From Mesostigma viride (taxonomy: Eukaryota > Streptophyta > Mesostigmatophyceae > Mesostigmatales > Mesostigmataceae): a stretch of 64,000 bases of DNA. A program made the translations under genes and the position numbers. Positions 22,131 through 34,215 of the stretch are shown here, piece after piece. Numbering within the stretch: position 1 is the stretch's first letter; each line of letters opens with the position of its first letter. Location: contig RPFO01000080.1 in the NCBI GenBank assembly GCA_009746045.1, forward strand, positions 5,061,556 through 5,125,555, in the 5' to 3' direction. The notes below the pieces were generated by a model. The model was not told the origin of the DNA and did no database searches. It was given only the letters and a program-made list of their open reading frames with translations.

Positions 22131-22644
22131 GTGAAAGTCAGACTGAGACATTTTGTTGAGACCTTGTTTCTGTCAATCCCATGGATCCTGCATTCAGCCC
22201 TTCTTGGCGCAGAGGCCTATGAAAAAATGGGAAGGACAGCGTCACACGATATGCAGTATGATGGGCAGGGAGTCACAAGCAGAGGGGATAGCTCACCTAT
22301 TGGCGCGCTCCGCAGCGGGGCACACCTCAGCCTCGCCTCCGCCCTCGTGCGATAACGAAGTTCTAAGCCCGACTATCTAAAGTACATGGTGGAGGAGATT
22401 AGTTCAGTAGAGAGACCACTTGAGGGGTAGTAGGTAAAGAGAATCAGGGGAGGAGATAAGTTCAGTAGAGAGACCACTTGAGGGGTAGTAGGTGAATAGA
22501 GTTTACGAACCTAACCAGGAGCTATCGGACCTAATGGTGTGCGTCGCAGCTGTGAATGGCTCAGCCGCAGCCCTCCTCATGTACACACCAAGCGACGGGG
22601 ATCAGGTGGCTAGGAAAAAAAAGAGAGGAGGGTGAATGACGCAC

Positions 22645-22804
22645 CTAGTGGCACGCGCCGCAGCTGCAGATGGCTCAGCCGGAGACCCGCCGCGTCCATC
22701 ATGGGCTGCATGTCCTGCAGGCTGACGCCCGTGCGCCGGCGGACAAAGTCGATCAGGGAGAAGACGTGCGGGTGCTGGCCACGGGACACTTGGAACTTTT
22801 GGGA
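22645..22804 (-). CDS. Minus-strand gene, exon 11
   Basis: The acceptor is GCAGAG before TCC (phase 0) and the donor is GTGCGT after CTAG. It encodes about 53 residues, starting SQKFQVSRGQHPHVFSLIDF, then RRRTGVSLQDM and ending RLSHLQLRRVPL. It is amphipathic and helical-looking, and not matched to a domain by eye. Degraded copies of its 3' end and donor lie at 22518-22575 and 22310-22345. Confidence 0.75.
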
Positions 22805-22844
22805 CTCTGCGGGAGGGCAGGCGAGTATGGTGAGGATGGTCACG

Positions 22845-23070
22845 CCGGGTCATTACAAGCCATGCCGAGTGATTAGAAGATATGCCGAGTGATTACAAGT
22901 CATGCAGTGATTGCAAGTCATGCCGAGTGATTACCAGGCATGGCGAGTGATTACAGGTCATGCCGAGTGGTTACAAAGTCATGCCGGGTGACTACCAGGC
23001 ATGGCGAGTGATTACAATTCATGCCAAAAGATTACAAAGTCACGCCGAGTGGTTACAAGACATCGCTGGG
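22845..23070. repeat. Intronic tandem repeat, unit about 18-20 bp
   Basis: About twelve imperfect units of GTCATGCCGAGTGATTACAA, immediately before (sense strand) exon 11. Variants with ACCAGGCATGG alternate. Confidence 0.8.
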
Positions 23071-23480
23071 TGGACATGGGAGGTGCTGGCTTCCCCGATG
23101 AGATACATGAAACATTCTTTCACATCAAACACTTTTTCGCGTCAAACCTGGTGTGCACATCTCAAGAAAAGGATCGAGAGGGGGGTATTGAAGGCATACA
23201 CAGGCCTTCATGGGAAGGGCTCTTTGAATGCATCTTGGTAGCACAGTTGATAACTTGAACAGTGAGCATGGTAGGGAATTCTGAGCACACGCTGTCACGG
23301 GAGTACCAGACGTGCGCGATGGGATGGTGATGACAACAAAGCACAATGTTTCTTTTCCCCGCGCGAGCGCGACGCGAAAAGGGCCAAAAAAGAGCGCGGC
23401 AGTGAACACGCGTGCTTCATGCTTAGGCGCCACAAGCAAGATGACAGCATGGTGGCAAGGTGGCAGCCGCCGCGATCTAC

Positions 23481-23568
23481 AAACATCCACGTACTGCTGT
23501 ACGCTGCCAGGTGCTCCCAGAACTTCTCCAGCAGGTTCTTGTTCAGTAGCAGGCCGTCTGCCAGTAGC
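23481..23568 (-). CDS. Minus-strand gene, exon 10
   Basis: Acceptor CCATCCCCAG, donor GTAGAT. The first base completes an AAG codon with the AA left by exon 9. It encodes LLADGLLLNKNLLEKFWEHL and then AAYSSTWMF, a leucine-rich amphipathic stretch. The donor is a weak match, so the 3' boundary is less certain than the phase-supported 5' one. Confidence 0.65.
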
Positions 23569-23694
23569 CTGGGGATGGGGGAGGGTGGGGGAGAGCACGG
23601 GTAATGAGGAGGGGCTAATGAGGAGGGGCCATGGGGGGTCAAGAAAGGTCGCGAGCGCAGAAACACAAATGCCTAAGGTGGTGGGTACCCAACA

Positions 23695-23998
23695 GACACA
23701 CACACACACACACACACACACAAGGAGGTGGGCACCCAACACACACAATACTATACTATACCGTAGTGACCACACACACTCACACAAGGAGGTGGGCACC
23801 CAACACACACAATACTATACTATACCATAGTGACCACACACACTCACACACACACAAGGTGGGCACCCAACACACACAATACTATACTATACCATAGTGA
23901 CCACACACACTCACACACACACAAGGTGGGCACCCAACACACACAATACTATACTATACCATAGTGACCACACACACTCACACACACACAAGGAGGTG
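23695..23998. repeat. Intronic minisatellite with nested CA repeats, unit about 58-66 bp
   Basis: Four to five units of a CA-rich stretch, AAGGAGGTGGGCACCC, and ACAATACTATACTATACC, then GTAGTGACC. It lies in the intron between exons 9 and 10 of the minus-strand gene. Confidence 0.85.
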
Positions 23999-24656
23999 GG
24001 TACCCAACAGACGAAGAAAGAATCAGCCAGGATGATACACGCGACATTGTTGCATGCGCCCAGCCCTGCACAGTGTGGGTGGCAGCTACCTACAGCTTCG
24101 CAAGGCAACCGGCCAAGCACTGTAGTGACCTGTACAGTGACCAATGGGTCTGGTACAGGATACTACGGCTTCGCCAGGCAACCACTTTCGCGAGTGTCAC
24201 CCTGACTCGAGCCCTGCGTTCTCTGATGTGCGTAACAGTTATTATTCGTGTGTGCGTGACGGTGACCTTCATCAAAGTCCCGCCGTAAGTGTGACAGTCG
24301 CTACACCGTAAAGCCCCGACAAGCCCTTTGCCAGTCAACGTGGGTGATGGCGGACCATCACCCTAAGTCATGCGATACTCAGTCACGCACGTGACCGTTA
24401 ATGCCATCACCCGGACAAAAGCCGTACGTTTCAACACATCCAATGGGAAGTATATGCTCCCACCAAACTCCGTGCTTGTTAATGTAGGCGGCGATACAAC
24501 CCCCCTCCTTATAAAGCGACAATACAATAACAACATGGCCTGCCCCCCACAACCCATCGTTTGGGATGGCGACTGCACTCCCCCCGCTCCCATGCCCCGT
24601 ATTTTCTTAGTATCAAGTAACGTGCGTGTTTGCAACTTGCCCGTTGAAACTCTACG

Positions 24657-24835
24657 GCGGAGCCAATTTTCGGAAGAACCTCCTCCTTATGCTTGCAACT
24701 TCGTGACAAATTCGGTGGATGGATGGATGGATGGATTGACGGATTTTTATCCCCTATTCCTATGTTTTCTCACGTGTACGGTAAGCTTCGCCAATTCTGG
24801 CGAACCTAACGGTTCTTCCGAAAATTGGCTCCGCC
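24657..24835. mobile_element. MITE-like element with perfect 25-bp inverted ends
   Basis: The left arm 24657-24681 begins GGCGGAGCCAATTTTCGG. The right arm 24811-24835 is its exact reverse complement. The interior of 129 bp includes a short GGAT tract. No target duplication could be identified. It lies within an intron of the minus-strand gene. Confidence 0.6.
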
Positions 24836-25114
24836 AGATAATATATTTCTTAATATAGTATATTTTCTTAATGTGCGATGCTGATGATCACCACAGACCC
24901 TTCTGCTCCCCAATTCATTTATTTGCAAGTCGGCTGCCAGTATGATTGGGCATACAATTTCCTGCGTGATGGTGCAGTCCAGCAAGTCCACGTAGTCCCG
25001 TACCAACTAGAGACCGGCATCCCCCCCCCCCCCATCCCCGCCCCCCCCCCGATACTTTTGTAGCAGTGTGCGGGCGACAGCCAACAGTGGCGCAGTGTCC
25101 ACACAGGCCCATAC

Positions 25115-25273
25115 TTTTTGATGTGGGCGACCGCTGCGAGCGTGACGGGGCACACGATCTTCTGCGTCTCGATGTGGCGCAGCAGGTCCACGTAGAATAT
25201 CTCGACTTGCTCCTCGTCCGAGGCGACGTGCTTGGACATGAACTGCTCCTTGGCGTGGCGCTCGGCTTTATCC
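25115..25273 (-). CDS. Minus-strand gene, exon 9
   Basis: The acceptor TTGACAACAG leaves one base that completes a TGG codon with exon 8. The donor GTATGG follows ATCAAAAA (phase 2). It encodes about 52 residues: KAERHAKEQFMSKHVASDEE, then a hydrophobic/acidic helix with YVDLLRHIETQK and IVCPVTLAAVAHIKK. Partial copies of its 3' half lie at 24935-25000 and of its 5' half at 25490-25532 and 25668-25725. Confidence 0.8.
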
Positions 25274-25314
25274 CTGTTGTCAATAACAGCAGTGGCGAGC
25301 ACGGGTGAGACAAC

Positions 25315-25490
25315 CGTGATGAGATGGTCAGGGTTTCTTGTGTGGATGTAGTCAGGGTTTCTTGTTTGGACATGGGCAGGGTTTCTTGTTTGGACATGGT
25401 TAGGGTTTCGTGAAGGACATGGTCAGGGTCTATTGCTTGGGCATGGCTAGGGTTTGTTGTTTGGGCATGGTCAGAGTTTGTGGTTCGATC
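25315..25490. repeat. Intronic tandem repeat, unit about 27 bp
   Basis: Seven or so units of AGGGTTTCTTGTTTGGACATGG. The array is bordered on its far side by a degraded copy of exon 9 sequence that contains the same (G)GACATGAACTGCTCC words. The array may have been seeded by duplicated exon sequence. Confidence 0.75.
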
Positions 25491-26097
25491 ATGAACTGCT
25501 CCATGGCGTGGCGTTCTGCCTTGTCCCTGTGCGGAATGGCAGCAATAAGTAACATAATTAGTCTAAAAATAGTAAGCATCGATAATAAGGTGTGGAAGTG
25601 ACACAAACGCTTACAGATGGTTAGGGTTTGTTGTCTGAGCATGGCAAAGGGAGGTTAAGGGTTGCTATTTGGACATGAACTGTTCCTTGGCATGGTGCAC
25701 CACCTTGTCCCCGCCCCAGCGGGCAGAGGGGGGTGGACGAATTTGCACACTGGTGTCCTACAGCACGTACACAGGCTACAGTACAAGGATGCCAAAGTGA
25801 CCACATGACTCCTTCGCTCCTTGTTATGGTGACTCGTTGTCGTCCGTGCGGGCGCGGGGAGAGGACATAACGTGCTCAACCGCCACAAACGAGACCAACC
25901 GGTTGGGTTATAGGTTCGGAACTTCCAACTTTTGCGGAGAGGGCGCAGGGGCCTGCGAGGCATGTCATGCAATAACGTGGGCAGATGCCACTTTGTACAT
26001 GCGATCATTCCTCCACATGTTGGATCGCCCACATGCTCCACCTCCCACACATTTTATGGTTGAGCACCTGGTATGCTACTACTACTACACTCATCAT

Positions 26098-26218
26098 TTT
26101 CATGATGACACTCGTCATGTCGATGATGACACTCATCATGTCGATGATGACACTCATCATGTCGATGATGACACTCATCATGTTGACGATGACACTCATC
26201 ATGTCGATGACGTCACGT
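26098..26218. repeat. Intronic palindromic tandem repeat, unit 21 bp
   Basis: Six units of GATGATGACACTCATCATGTC. Each unit is nearly self-complementary (GATGATGA...TCATCATG). Confidence 0.85.
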
Positions 26219-26474
26219 ATCGTGTCACTGCATGCTACCATAGTCGTCGCTGGCCAGCGTTGGTCTCCGCCGAGTTTGCCAGAGTAACCACCCCAAAACC
26301 CCCTTTCCACGCTGCTATTATCTCGGTGCACACTAGTGCACCTGCAGTAGTGCGCAAGCTATCGCAAACTATAGCGCCACTAGGAAGCATGATGTCACTA
26401 GCATCCGCTAAGGTGACCCCTCCAGCTGGGGGTCACCCCCCCTTGTTTGTAGCAGTGGCATGGTCGCCGCTCAC

Positions 26475-26545
26475 CAGAGCTTATCGCCCCGCAGCATCGG
26501 CGCGTTGCGGCCTCTCTTCATCTCGTCCATCAGGATCTGGGCCGC
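26475..26545 (-). CDS. Minus-strand gene, exon 8
   Basis: Acceptor CATCTGCAG, donor GTGAGC. Phase 0 in, phase 2 out. It encodes AAQILMDEMKRGRNAPMLRG and then DKLW, a basic helix. A degraded acceptor-side copy (CAGCCCAGATCCTGTTTGAC) lies at 26608-26640 on the same strand. Confidence 0.75.
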
Positions 26546-26698
26546 CTGCAGATGCAGGTTATGGCATCAGGAATGTGGCCAAGCACTATGTGATTAGTAA
26601 ATAACGAGTAACGTCAAACAGGATCTGGGCTGCCGTGTGGAGGTCGCCGAGGCAAAGGGACGCACAGGAGGGATGAATATAGGGTTGAGTACTTATTC

Positions 26699-27775
26699 CA
26701 CTACTTTATATATGAATGAGATGATCGCTGCATATTTTGAATACAATCGATCACTGACTCTACTACTTATATATGAATGAGATGATCGCTGCATATTTTG
26801 AATACAATCGATCACTGACTCTACTACTTATCTATGAATGAGATAATCGCTGCATACTTTGAATACAATCGATCACTGACTCTACTACTTATCTATGAAT
26901 GAGATAATCGCTGCATACTTTGAATACCATCGATCACTGACTCTACTACTTATATATGAATGAGATGATCGCTGCATATTTTGAATACAATCGATCACGG
27001 ACTCTACTACTTATCTATGAATGAGATAATCGCTGCATACTTTGAATACAATCGATCACTGACTCTACTACTTATCTATGAATGAGATAACCGCTGCATA
27101 TTTTGAATACAATCGATCACTGACTCTACTACTTATCTATGAATGGGATAACCGCTGCATACTTGGAATACAATCGATCACGGACTCTACTACTTATCTA
27201 TGAATGGGATAACCGCTGCATATTTTGAATACAATCGATCACTGACTCTACTACTTATCTATGAATGAGATAATCGCTGCATACTTTGAATACAATCGAT
27301 CACTGACTCTACTACTTATCTATGAATGGGATAACCGCTGCATACTTTGAATACTATCGATCACGGACTCTACTACTTATCTATGAATGGGATAATCGCT
27401 GCATACTTTGAATACAATCGATCACTGACTCTACTACTTATCTATGAATGGGATAATCGCTGCATACTTTGAATACAATCGATCACTGACTCTACTACTT
27501 ATCTATGAATGGGATAACCGCTGCATACTTTGAATACAATCGATCACTGACTCTACTACTTATCTATGAATGGGATAATCACTGCATACTTTGAATACAA
27601 TCGATCACTGACTCTACTACTTATCTATGAATGGGATAATCGCTGCATACTTTGAATACAATCGATCACGGACTCTACTACTTATCTATGAATGGGATAA
27701 CCGCTGCATACTTTGAATACAATCGATCACTGACTCTACTAATTATCTATGAATGAGATAATCACTGCATACTTC
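26699..27775. repeat. Intronic satellite, 61-bp unit, about 18 copies
   Basis: The unit contains CTACTACTTATCTATGAATG, AGATAATCGCTGCATAC and AATACAATCGATCACTGACT. Copies differ by a few substitutions (ATATAT/ATCTAT, AGATAA/GGATAA, TCACTG/TCACGG), and the first four or so form a distinct variant group. It lies in the intron between exons 7 and 8. There are no unique spacers, so it is not CRISPR-like. Confidence 0.92.
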
Positions 27776-28118
27776 TGCACAGAATACCGAGGATAACTTA
27801 ACCTGCCCTTCTATACGACCGTTTGCTTTGTAAGAAACACGCTCTGGCTCGCCTGTCAGGGGCAGGCCCAGGGTGAGGGGGATGGCTGGGAAACGTAGCA
27901 GTGATCAACCAGTGGTCAAGCAGTGGTCGAATTCAACTATGCAAGCAGTGATCTCTTCCACCTAACCAAGACCTCATTTATACCTTTCTCTTTTCAAGCG
28001 ACCCACATCCATCAGCATGGGCATGAACACGGATCGACAAAGGGCCCCTTCTCGTGTACAATGACTAGGTGCCCGCTCCGGCATCAAACGACAGGCTATC
28101 GAACCGGTGAACCAACAA

Positions 28119-28225
28119 TCCCCCCCCCCCCCTTCCCATCCCCGCCCCCATCCCCCCCCCCATCCCCCCCCCTACCCACCCACCCCCAGCCCCCCCCCCA
28201 GCCCCCCCCCCAGCCCAACCCCACC
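28119..28225 (-). repeat. G-rich tract just after the exon 7 donor (sense strand)
   Basis: On the minus strand, long runs of G interrupted by CT, AT and TGGGTGGGT begin within 15 bp of the GTGGGG donor of exon 7. Confidence 0.8.
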
Positions 28226-28235
28226 CCAACCCCAC

Positions 28236-28361
28236 CTCGGACAGCACGGGCGTGCAGAGTGACGCTCGCAGCCTCTTCTCGTGCATGTTGACCAGGTGCT
28301 GCTCTAATACTTGCGTCTGGCGGTCGCGCACGGCCTGGAACTGGGCGCGCCACTTGTCCAC
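28236..28361 (-). CDS. Minus-strand gene, exon 7
   Basis: Acceptor TCGCCGCAG, donor GTGGGG. Phase 0 at both ends, 42 codons. It encodes VDKWRAQFQAVRDRQTQVLE, then QHLVNMHEKRLRASLCTPVL, a strongly charged, coiled-coil-like helix. Degraded acceptor-side copies (GTCCACCTGCGGCAATTG on the plus strand) recur at 28470-28500 and 28578-28605, spaced by about 105-113 bp. Confidence 0.8.
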
Positions 28362-29449
28362 CTGCGGCGAAGGTAGATAGTAGAATCATCAGCATCATCA
28401 TCCGTGGTATTAGTGTTTACAGACAACAATATGGTGTCCAGAACTCGTACGAAAGGCTACTTAGAGGCCTCTTGTCCACCTGCGGCAATTGTCAAAAGTA
28501 GCATCACTATTCGTAATATTATTCATTAACAACACAATGGTGTCCAGGAGTTGCACGAAAGGTTAGTTAGAGGCCACTAGTCCACCAGCGGCCACTATTT
28601 AAGATAGAAGCAGGTCGACAGACTCCAGGAGGTAAAAAAACAGGTAATACATTTATAGGAGCCCCCTTGTCCGTCCACGGCGTAAGTCTTTCAACAGCCC
28701 AGTACTGTAGTGGTTGCAAACAGAGGGGTCTTAAGAATAAAGGTCTGAAATGGGCTCCAAAACGATATTCCCAGGCAAATAAGTGCAGGCTTGAGATTTA
28801 GGGTGCAGCACTGTCTATGAGGGCTGGGCAATCGCTACTTAAAAATAGCACTCATCGCTTTGTACCTGCCAATCAATCAAAGGATTTTAGCCCTGATTGA
28901 TACTTTTCGGTTATTTTCGTAACCAGCCACTTCGGTCAACGGGATTCTCTTAGAAAATGTGAGACGAGGGTCCAAATCAACGGTTATGAAGAGCCGCTTG
29001 AGGAAAAACTACCAGGGAGTCTTCAGAGTGCGCTGGAGTGGCCTTTGTACGGAGAGAGACAGATGCCATGATCCCTGGCCCTATGTTGGATGTTCATGAC
29101 AAGGGCTGCTCATATAAAAATTGGTCGACAGAGAATCGGGAACACACAGCGATGAGAGATGGGCTAACAAGAAAAATGACTCACAGGAGAGTCCCAACCA
29201 CCCAGGGGAGCCGGCACCAGGAGGTCCTTGTCCTGTGATGCCATTTCAAGGCAACAAATAGGAGACAGGGCAAGGAGGGCATGGAGGGCATGAAGGGCAG
29301 GGAGGGCAGGCAGGGGAGAGAGGGGCCATGCAAGGCTGTTGTCACAATACCCACGACAACCATGCGCATTGTAACGAAAAAAGCACTTAGTTCAGTAGTC
29401 TGCCTCGATACCGACAGTTCGTTGGTGCCAGACACGCATAATCCCGAAA

Positions 29450-29926
29450 CAGTACGACTTCTATTTACGTCTATTTACTGCTTCTGTTTACTTCTGAAGA
29501 CGTCTGTTTACTGCTTCTGTTTACTTCTGAAGACACGTCTGTTTACTGCTTCTGTTTGCTTCTGAAGACGTCTATATACTGCTTCTGTTTACTTCTGAAG
29601 ACGTCTGTTTACTACTTCTGTTTACTTCTGAAGACGTCTGTTTACTTCTGAAGACGTCTGTTTACTGCTTCTGTTTACTTCTGAAGACGTCTGTTTACTG
29701 CTTCTGTTTACTTCTGAAGACGTCTGTTTACTGCTTCTGTTTACTTCTGAAGACGTCTGTTTACTGCTTCTGTTTACTTCTGAAGACGTCTGTTCACTGC
29801 TTCTGTTTACTTCTGAAGACGTCTGTTTACTGCTTCTGTTTACTTCTGAAGACGTCCGTTTACTGCTTCTGTTTACTTCTGAAGACGTCTGTTTACTGCT
29901 TCTGTTTACTTCTGAAGACGTCTGTG
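29450..29926. repeat. Intronic satellite, 33-bp unit, about 14 copies
   Basis: The unit is TCTGTTTACTGCTTCTGTTT then ACTTCTGAAGACG. It is nearly homogeneous, with some half units, followed by a short CTGTCC tract (29944-29980). It lies in the intron between exons 6 and 7. Confidence 0.92.
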
Positions 29927-29941
29927 ATCACTTGTCATCAA

Positions 29942-29979
<38 letters not shown>

Positions 29980-30521
29980 TTATGGGTGTTATATTGGCCC
30001 ATACCGTAAAAAAAGAGAAAAGTTGTCAGAAAACAATGAAAGTTAATCTTTTTTTTTTTTTTTTAATGAAAAAGGGTTAAGTTGCAGCTCAACCCTTTTT
30101 CTGAATTGTCATCACGAACTTGCATCAAGCAAAGGGCACGCACCAGCTTGCTCCTCTTCCAAGGTTACTTGTCGTTGAGCACAGGAGTCAACTTGGCAGT
30201 ATCTAACAATAGATACTACGTCATGCCTATCAAATATTATACACCAACTCGAGCCCCGTAAGCTACCTACTACTTTCTAGGTAGTAAATACACGCACCAG
30301 CGGGCTCTTTTTCCAGGGGCTGTTGCCCTTCTAAAGAAAAAGCTATCTGACTCATCAAACACACAAACTAACAGTGTACGCCTACTTAATTCCATACTGG
30401 GTACCACAACTAGGGTAATACCAGATTGCTCTTCTTCCAGGGGTCGTTGTCTGTAGGGGGGGCAGGCGGCGAGCAGACACTTACGACAAGTACTATGGCA
30501 CAGCTAGCAAATGACACGCAC

Positions 30522-30737
30522 CAGCTTGCTCTTCTTCCAGGGGTCGTTGTCCTCCTGAAGGAAAAGGGGGACCCGACCACGCATGGGCGGTACCGACTGC
30601 GCGCGCCGCCCCTCATTGCCCGCAGGGACACCCAGGAAAGAGCGTGACGTGAAGAGGAGGCCGTCGTGCTCGAGGGAGGAGGCAGCCAGGCCCAGGGACG
30701 TGCTGGAGAGCTCCGGCTCGAGGGCCGACGCGCCCGC
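30522..30737 (-). CDS. Minus-strand gene, exon 6
   Basis: Acceptor GCCACACCAG, donor GTGCGT. Phase 0 at both ends, 72 codons. It encodes AGASALEPELSSTSLGLAAS, then LEHDGLLFTSRSFLGVP and ends LQEDNDPWKKSKL. Copies of its 3' end plus donor recur at 30425-30465, 30290-30330 and 30143-30165. Copies of its acceptor recur upstream at about 30812-30840, 30893-30925 and 30974-31000. It is the best example of echoes on both sides of one exon. Confidence 0.8.
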
Positions 30738-31459
30738 CTGGTGTGGCGGAGACCAGATTAAAGGATGGGTAAGGAAATTGTTCATTCGTGGGTGATATCA
30801 TGAAAAGAAGGGACCGGCCTGGTGTGGGGGAGGTCAGAACAAAGGGTGGTTGACAAAATACGTTACTAATAAGAATCACACAATAAGACCTAGGGACCAG
30901 CCTCGTGCGGGGGAGATCAGAACAAAGGGTAGTCAAGGAATGACGTTGTTATTGGATGATACAAGACCAAGGGACTAGCCTGGTGTGACGGAGATCAGAG
31001 CACGGAGCGATCCTTGGATCATTCATTAATAATAAACCATTCCTCAATCGTAAACCATTTTGAGATACTACCACACCATGACTCGGCATGTGTGTCTGTG
31101 ATCGTGCGATTACCGGTAGACCATGGCGTGAAGGGATGGGAGGGTTGTCATGTGCCCCCAAGGAGCCCATGGTTGGCCTTACATGTTGGGTGTGATTATG
31201 TGATATGGGCGAGATTTCCTCAGTTCTCACACCAGTCGGGCAAGGAGCTTTCCGTTCTCAAAGGCACGAGAGGCCGCTACACATGGCCATAGCCTTGCAA
31301 TTTGATTCACAGGGCGATATACTGGGGGGTACCAAGGCAGAATCCACAGCGGAGCAGATGGCCCATAAGAAAAAACATCAAACTCTTGCTATTATGCCAT
31401 TCACCACACAGATACACACACATGCATACTCCCTCCACCTTCACGTGATTGTTGCTTAC

Positions 31460-31511
31460 ATGCAGACTGGAGGGCTCAGCGGATGGCAGAGGGGGCGGTT
31501 CGGTCGGGGCC
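31460..31511 (-). CDS. Minus-strand gene, exon 5 (52 bp)
   Basis: Small exon found by phase. The acceptor GGGTTCGCAG leaves one base that completes ATG with exon 4, then APTEPPPLPSAEPSSLH, then donor GTAAGC at phase 0, as exon 6 needs. Without it exons 4 and 6 are out of phase. Confidence 0.65.
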
Positions 31512-32599
31512 CTGCGAACCCGGGTCAGACGAGGATAGAGGAGAAGAGAGTGCGCATTGACATGCATTGATATGCGCAGCCAGTTGAGGGTTAAGGGTTG
31601 AGGTAAACAGCTATGTTGAGAATTGAGGGTTGAGGGGGTAAGGACTCTCTGGTGGGGGGCTTTAGGGTTTATGCAAACAGTTGAGTTTATGGTTTAGGGT
31701 TGAGGTTAACAGTGCATTTGCGGGTTTCGGGTTGAAGTCAGTAGCCAGTAATAGGGCTTAGGATTGAGGGAAACAGTTAGGATGCGGGACAAGGGTAAGA
31801 CCAGGGTGGTTTGATAAGTGACAAGTTGTAGGATTAAGGGTTTCGAGTTTCGGGTGGACGGTCTAGGGCTGAGGTTTGGGGCACTGCTTGCAGATGCAGA
31901 AAACAGCCATGCTCAAGTGGGAGCTTGCTACGTACCCTGGAATGTAGCGCCCTAGCAAATGGGCGCGAGGAACAGCTCGGGCAGAGGTTCAACTGGTACT
32001 AGTATGCTAACCGGTAGTACACTATTAATTGATTAATAAACTAAGCACGTGCTCCTGTTGGGGAGTCACGGAGGTGTAGCATACTATGGCCTCTGGTAAC
32101 TCGACAGACTACAGGTAAGGCACAACTACAGAGTCATGTATGGTACAGTACGAGCATAAATTATTATATAAACATACTCCGAGTTGTCTCGTTGATACTC
32201 CCAGGCGGAACCAATACGTACACATGTAGAGATCGCTAACAAGGACCTTGAGGATGCCCGGCCCTGGGAGGGTGAGCATGAGAGCGCAGGAACCGGATAA
32301 GAACGCCACTGGGTGAACACGTAACTACCGATCGACAGGTAGATAGCGATAAACGGGTAGATAGGAATGAACGGGTAGATAGCGATAAACGGGTAGATAG
32401 GGATAAATGTGTAGATAGTATAGGCAGGGACAGTCCTACTAATATACGTAGGGACGGTCCTACTAGTATAATGACCCTGCTAGTCTAGGACAAGGCTCAA
32501 ATGGACATGCATCAATGTGCGGCCATCGGACGGTGAGAACAGGCACAGGAGAAACCGCTAGATAGATGGTAGGACAGGGACAATCCTCCTGGTGTAGGG

Positions 32600-32785
32600 C
32601 AAGGCTCAAGGCCAGAGGGCTTAGTATTGGACAAGACCTACTCGTAAAGGACAAGGCCTAGCCGTATAGGACAAGGCCTACTAGTATAGGACGAGGCCTA
32701 CTCGTATAGGACAAGGCCTGCTCGTATAAGACAAGGCCGCAGCACTCCCATGGACAAGGCCTACTAGTATAGGACAAGGCCGTAG
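32600..32785. repeat. Intronic tandem repeat, unit about 20 bp
   Basis: About seven units of AGGACAAGGCCTACTCGTAT in the intron between exons 4 and 5. They are interleaved with degraded copies of the exon 4 donor region (32485-32535 and 32795-32835). Confidence 0.75.
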
Positions 32786-32931
32786 GGCTTACGGCTTACA
32801 CGGACATCGCGGATGCACGGCCAATCAACAGCCAGAACGGGCAGAGGAGAAACAGCCAGATATACAAATAGATAGTAGAACAGGGAGTCAGGGATGATCC
32901 TACGAGAATAGGACAAGGGCGAAGGGCTCAC

Positions 32932-33092
32932 ATGGACATGGCGGATGCGCGGCCATCCGACGGTGCAAACGACAGCTCGGGCATGATGGAGGACTTGACG
33001 GCGCTGCCGCACGACAGAGCCTCGCTGGCCTCCTTGGCCAGGGTGAGCCGCTGGTCCTCGGACTGGATGAGGGTGACAAAGCCCGTGCCGGA
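32932..33092 (-). CDS. Minus-strand gene, exon 4
   Basis: Acceptor CTGCCACAG, donor GTGAGC. Phase 0 in, phase 2 out. It encodes SGTGFVTLIQSEDQRLTLAK, then EASEALSCGSAVKSSIMPEL and ends ASAMS(M). The TGA that seems to end it lies inside the GTGAGC donor. Two donor-side echoes lie downstream. Confidence 0.8.
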
Positions 33093-33108
33093 CTGTGGCA
33101 GGGAGAGA

Positions 33109-33395
33109 CAAGGATGCATGGCAAGGACGCATGGCAACGATGCATGACAAGGATGCATGGCAAGGATGCATGGCAACGATGCATGACAAGGATGCATGGC
33201 AAGGATGCATGACAAGGATGCATGGCAACGATGCATGACAAGGATGCATGGCAAGGATGCATGACAAGGATGCATGACAAGGATGCATGACAAGGATGCA
33301 TGATAAGGATGCATGACAAGGATGCATGACAAGGATGCATGGCAACGATGCATGACAAGGATGCATGGCAAGGATGCACGGCAAGGATGCATGGC
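33109..33395. repeat. Intronic tandem repeat, 13-bp unit, about 21 copies
   Basis: Units of GATGCATGGCAAG or GATGCATGACAAG, directly before (sense) the acceptor of exon 4. Confidence 0.88.
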
Positions 33396-33564
33396 ATGGC
33401 AAGCAAATAAGTACCATCGGGAAGCCTTCCGCACACAGAAACCTTCAGCATGCCTATTTTGATAGGATCAAGGAGGCAAAGGCCCGAGCCCGCTTCTCAC
33501 AGAGAGAGAAATGGTTACGCGATGCGCGGTGCATGTGATGATGAGCATGACGCATAGTTACTGC

Positions 33565-33890
33565 TATACTTTTAGCATGCCTAAAGATCAAGGACAGTAT
33601 GATCATAACGCATTTATAGTAGTACTACTATTAGCAGTAAACCATTAGCATGCCTAAAGATCAAGGACAGTATGATCATAACGCATTTATAGTAGTACTA
33701 CTAGTAGCAGTAAACCATTAGCATGCCTAAAGATCAAGGACAGTATGATCATAACGCATTTATAGTAATACTAGTAGTAGCAGTAAACAATTAGGATGCC
33801 TAAAGATCAAGGACAGTATGATCATAACGCATTTTTAGTAGTACTACTAGTAGCAGTAAACCATTAGCATGTCTAAAGATCAAAAGGACA
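33565..33890. repeat. Intronic minisatellite, 73-bp unit, four to five copies
   Basis: The unit has CATGCCTAAAGATCAAGGAC, AGTATGATCATAACGC and ATTTATAGTAGTACTACTAG. It is nearly identical between copies. Confidence 0.88.
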
Positions 33891-34111
33891 GTCGAGCGAA
33901 AGCACATGCGGAGAGGCAAGACGGTAATGAGCTTTCACTCCGAAGGTCCTGTTGGTTGGTTGTCGCACCCCCTACAAATTCCGCAAGGCAACCCCCCAAT
34001 CGCGATAATGCTGCGCTGAAGCGGGTGCGTTAGCTTGCCTGCCGACCGCGGCAGTGCTCCTCCCCACGCAGGTGACAAAGACTGCATAGTTTGTTTGTTT
34101 TTGGCACGTAC

Positions 34112-34179
34112 CCGTGCGGCCCTAAAGCGGGTCTCGGACAGCTCCAGCGCGTGCCGGGGGAAGTTGTTGTTGCGCAGGT
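34112..34179 (-). CDS. Minus-strand gene, exon 3
   Basis: Acceptor GGCGGCCAG, donor GTACGT. The first two bases complete GAC with exon 2. It encodes DLRNNNFPRHALELSETRFR and then AAR. Confidence 0.8.
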
Positions 34180-34215
34180 CTGGCCGCCGCCGCCCACACA
34201 GGGGCCCACGGCCAT

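Noticed and set aside
26699-29926. Regular repeat arrays (61 bp, 33 bp) considered as CRISPR
   Set aside because: Units are contiguous without unique spacers, and the setting is an intron of a eukaryotic gene.
31590-31860. GGGTTTAGGG/GGGTTGAGG words suggesting an interstitial telomere
   Set aside because: No consecutive TTTAGGG units; spacing and units are irregular, and it is an intron sequence in the minus-strand gene.
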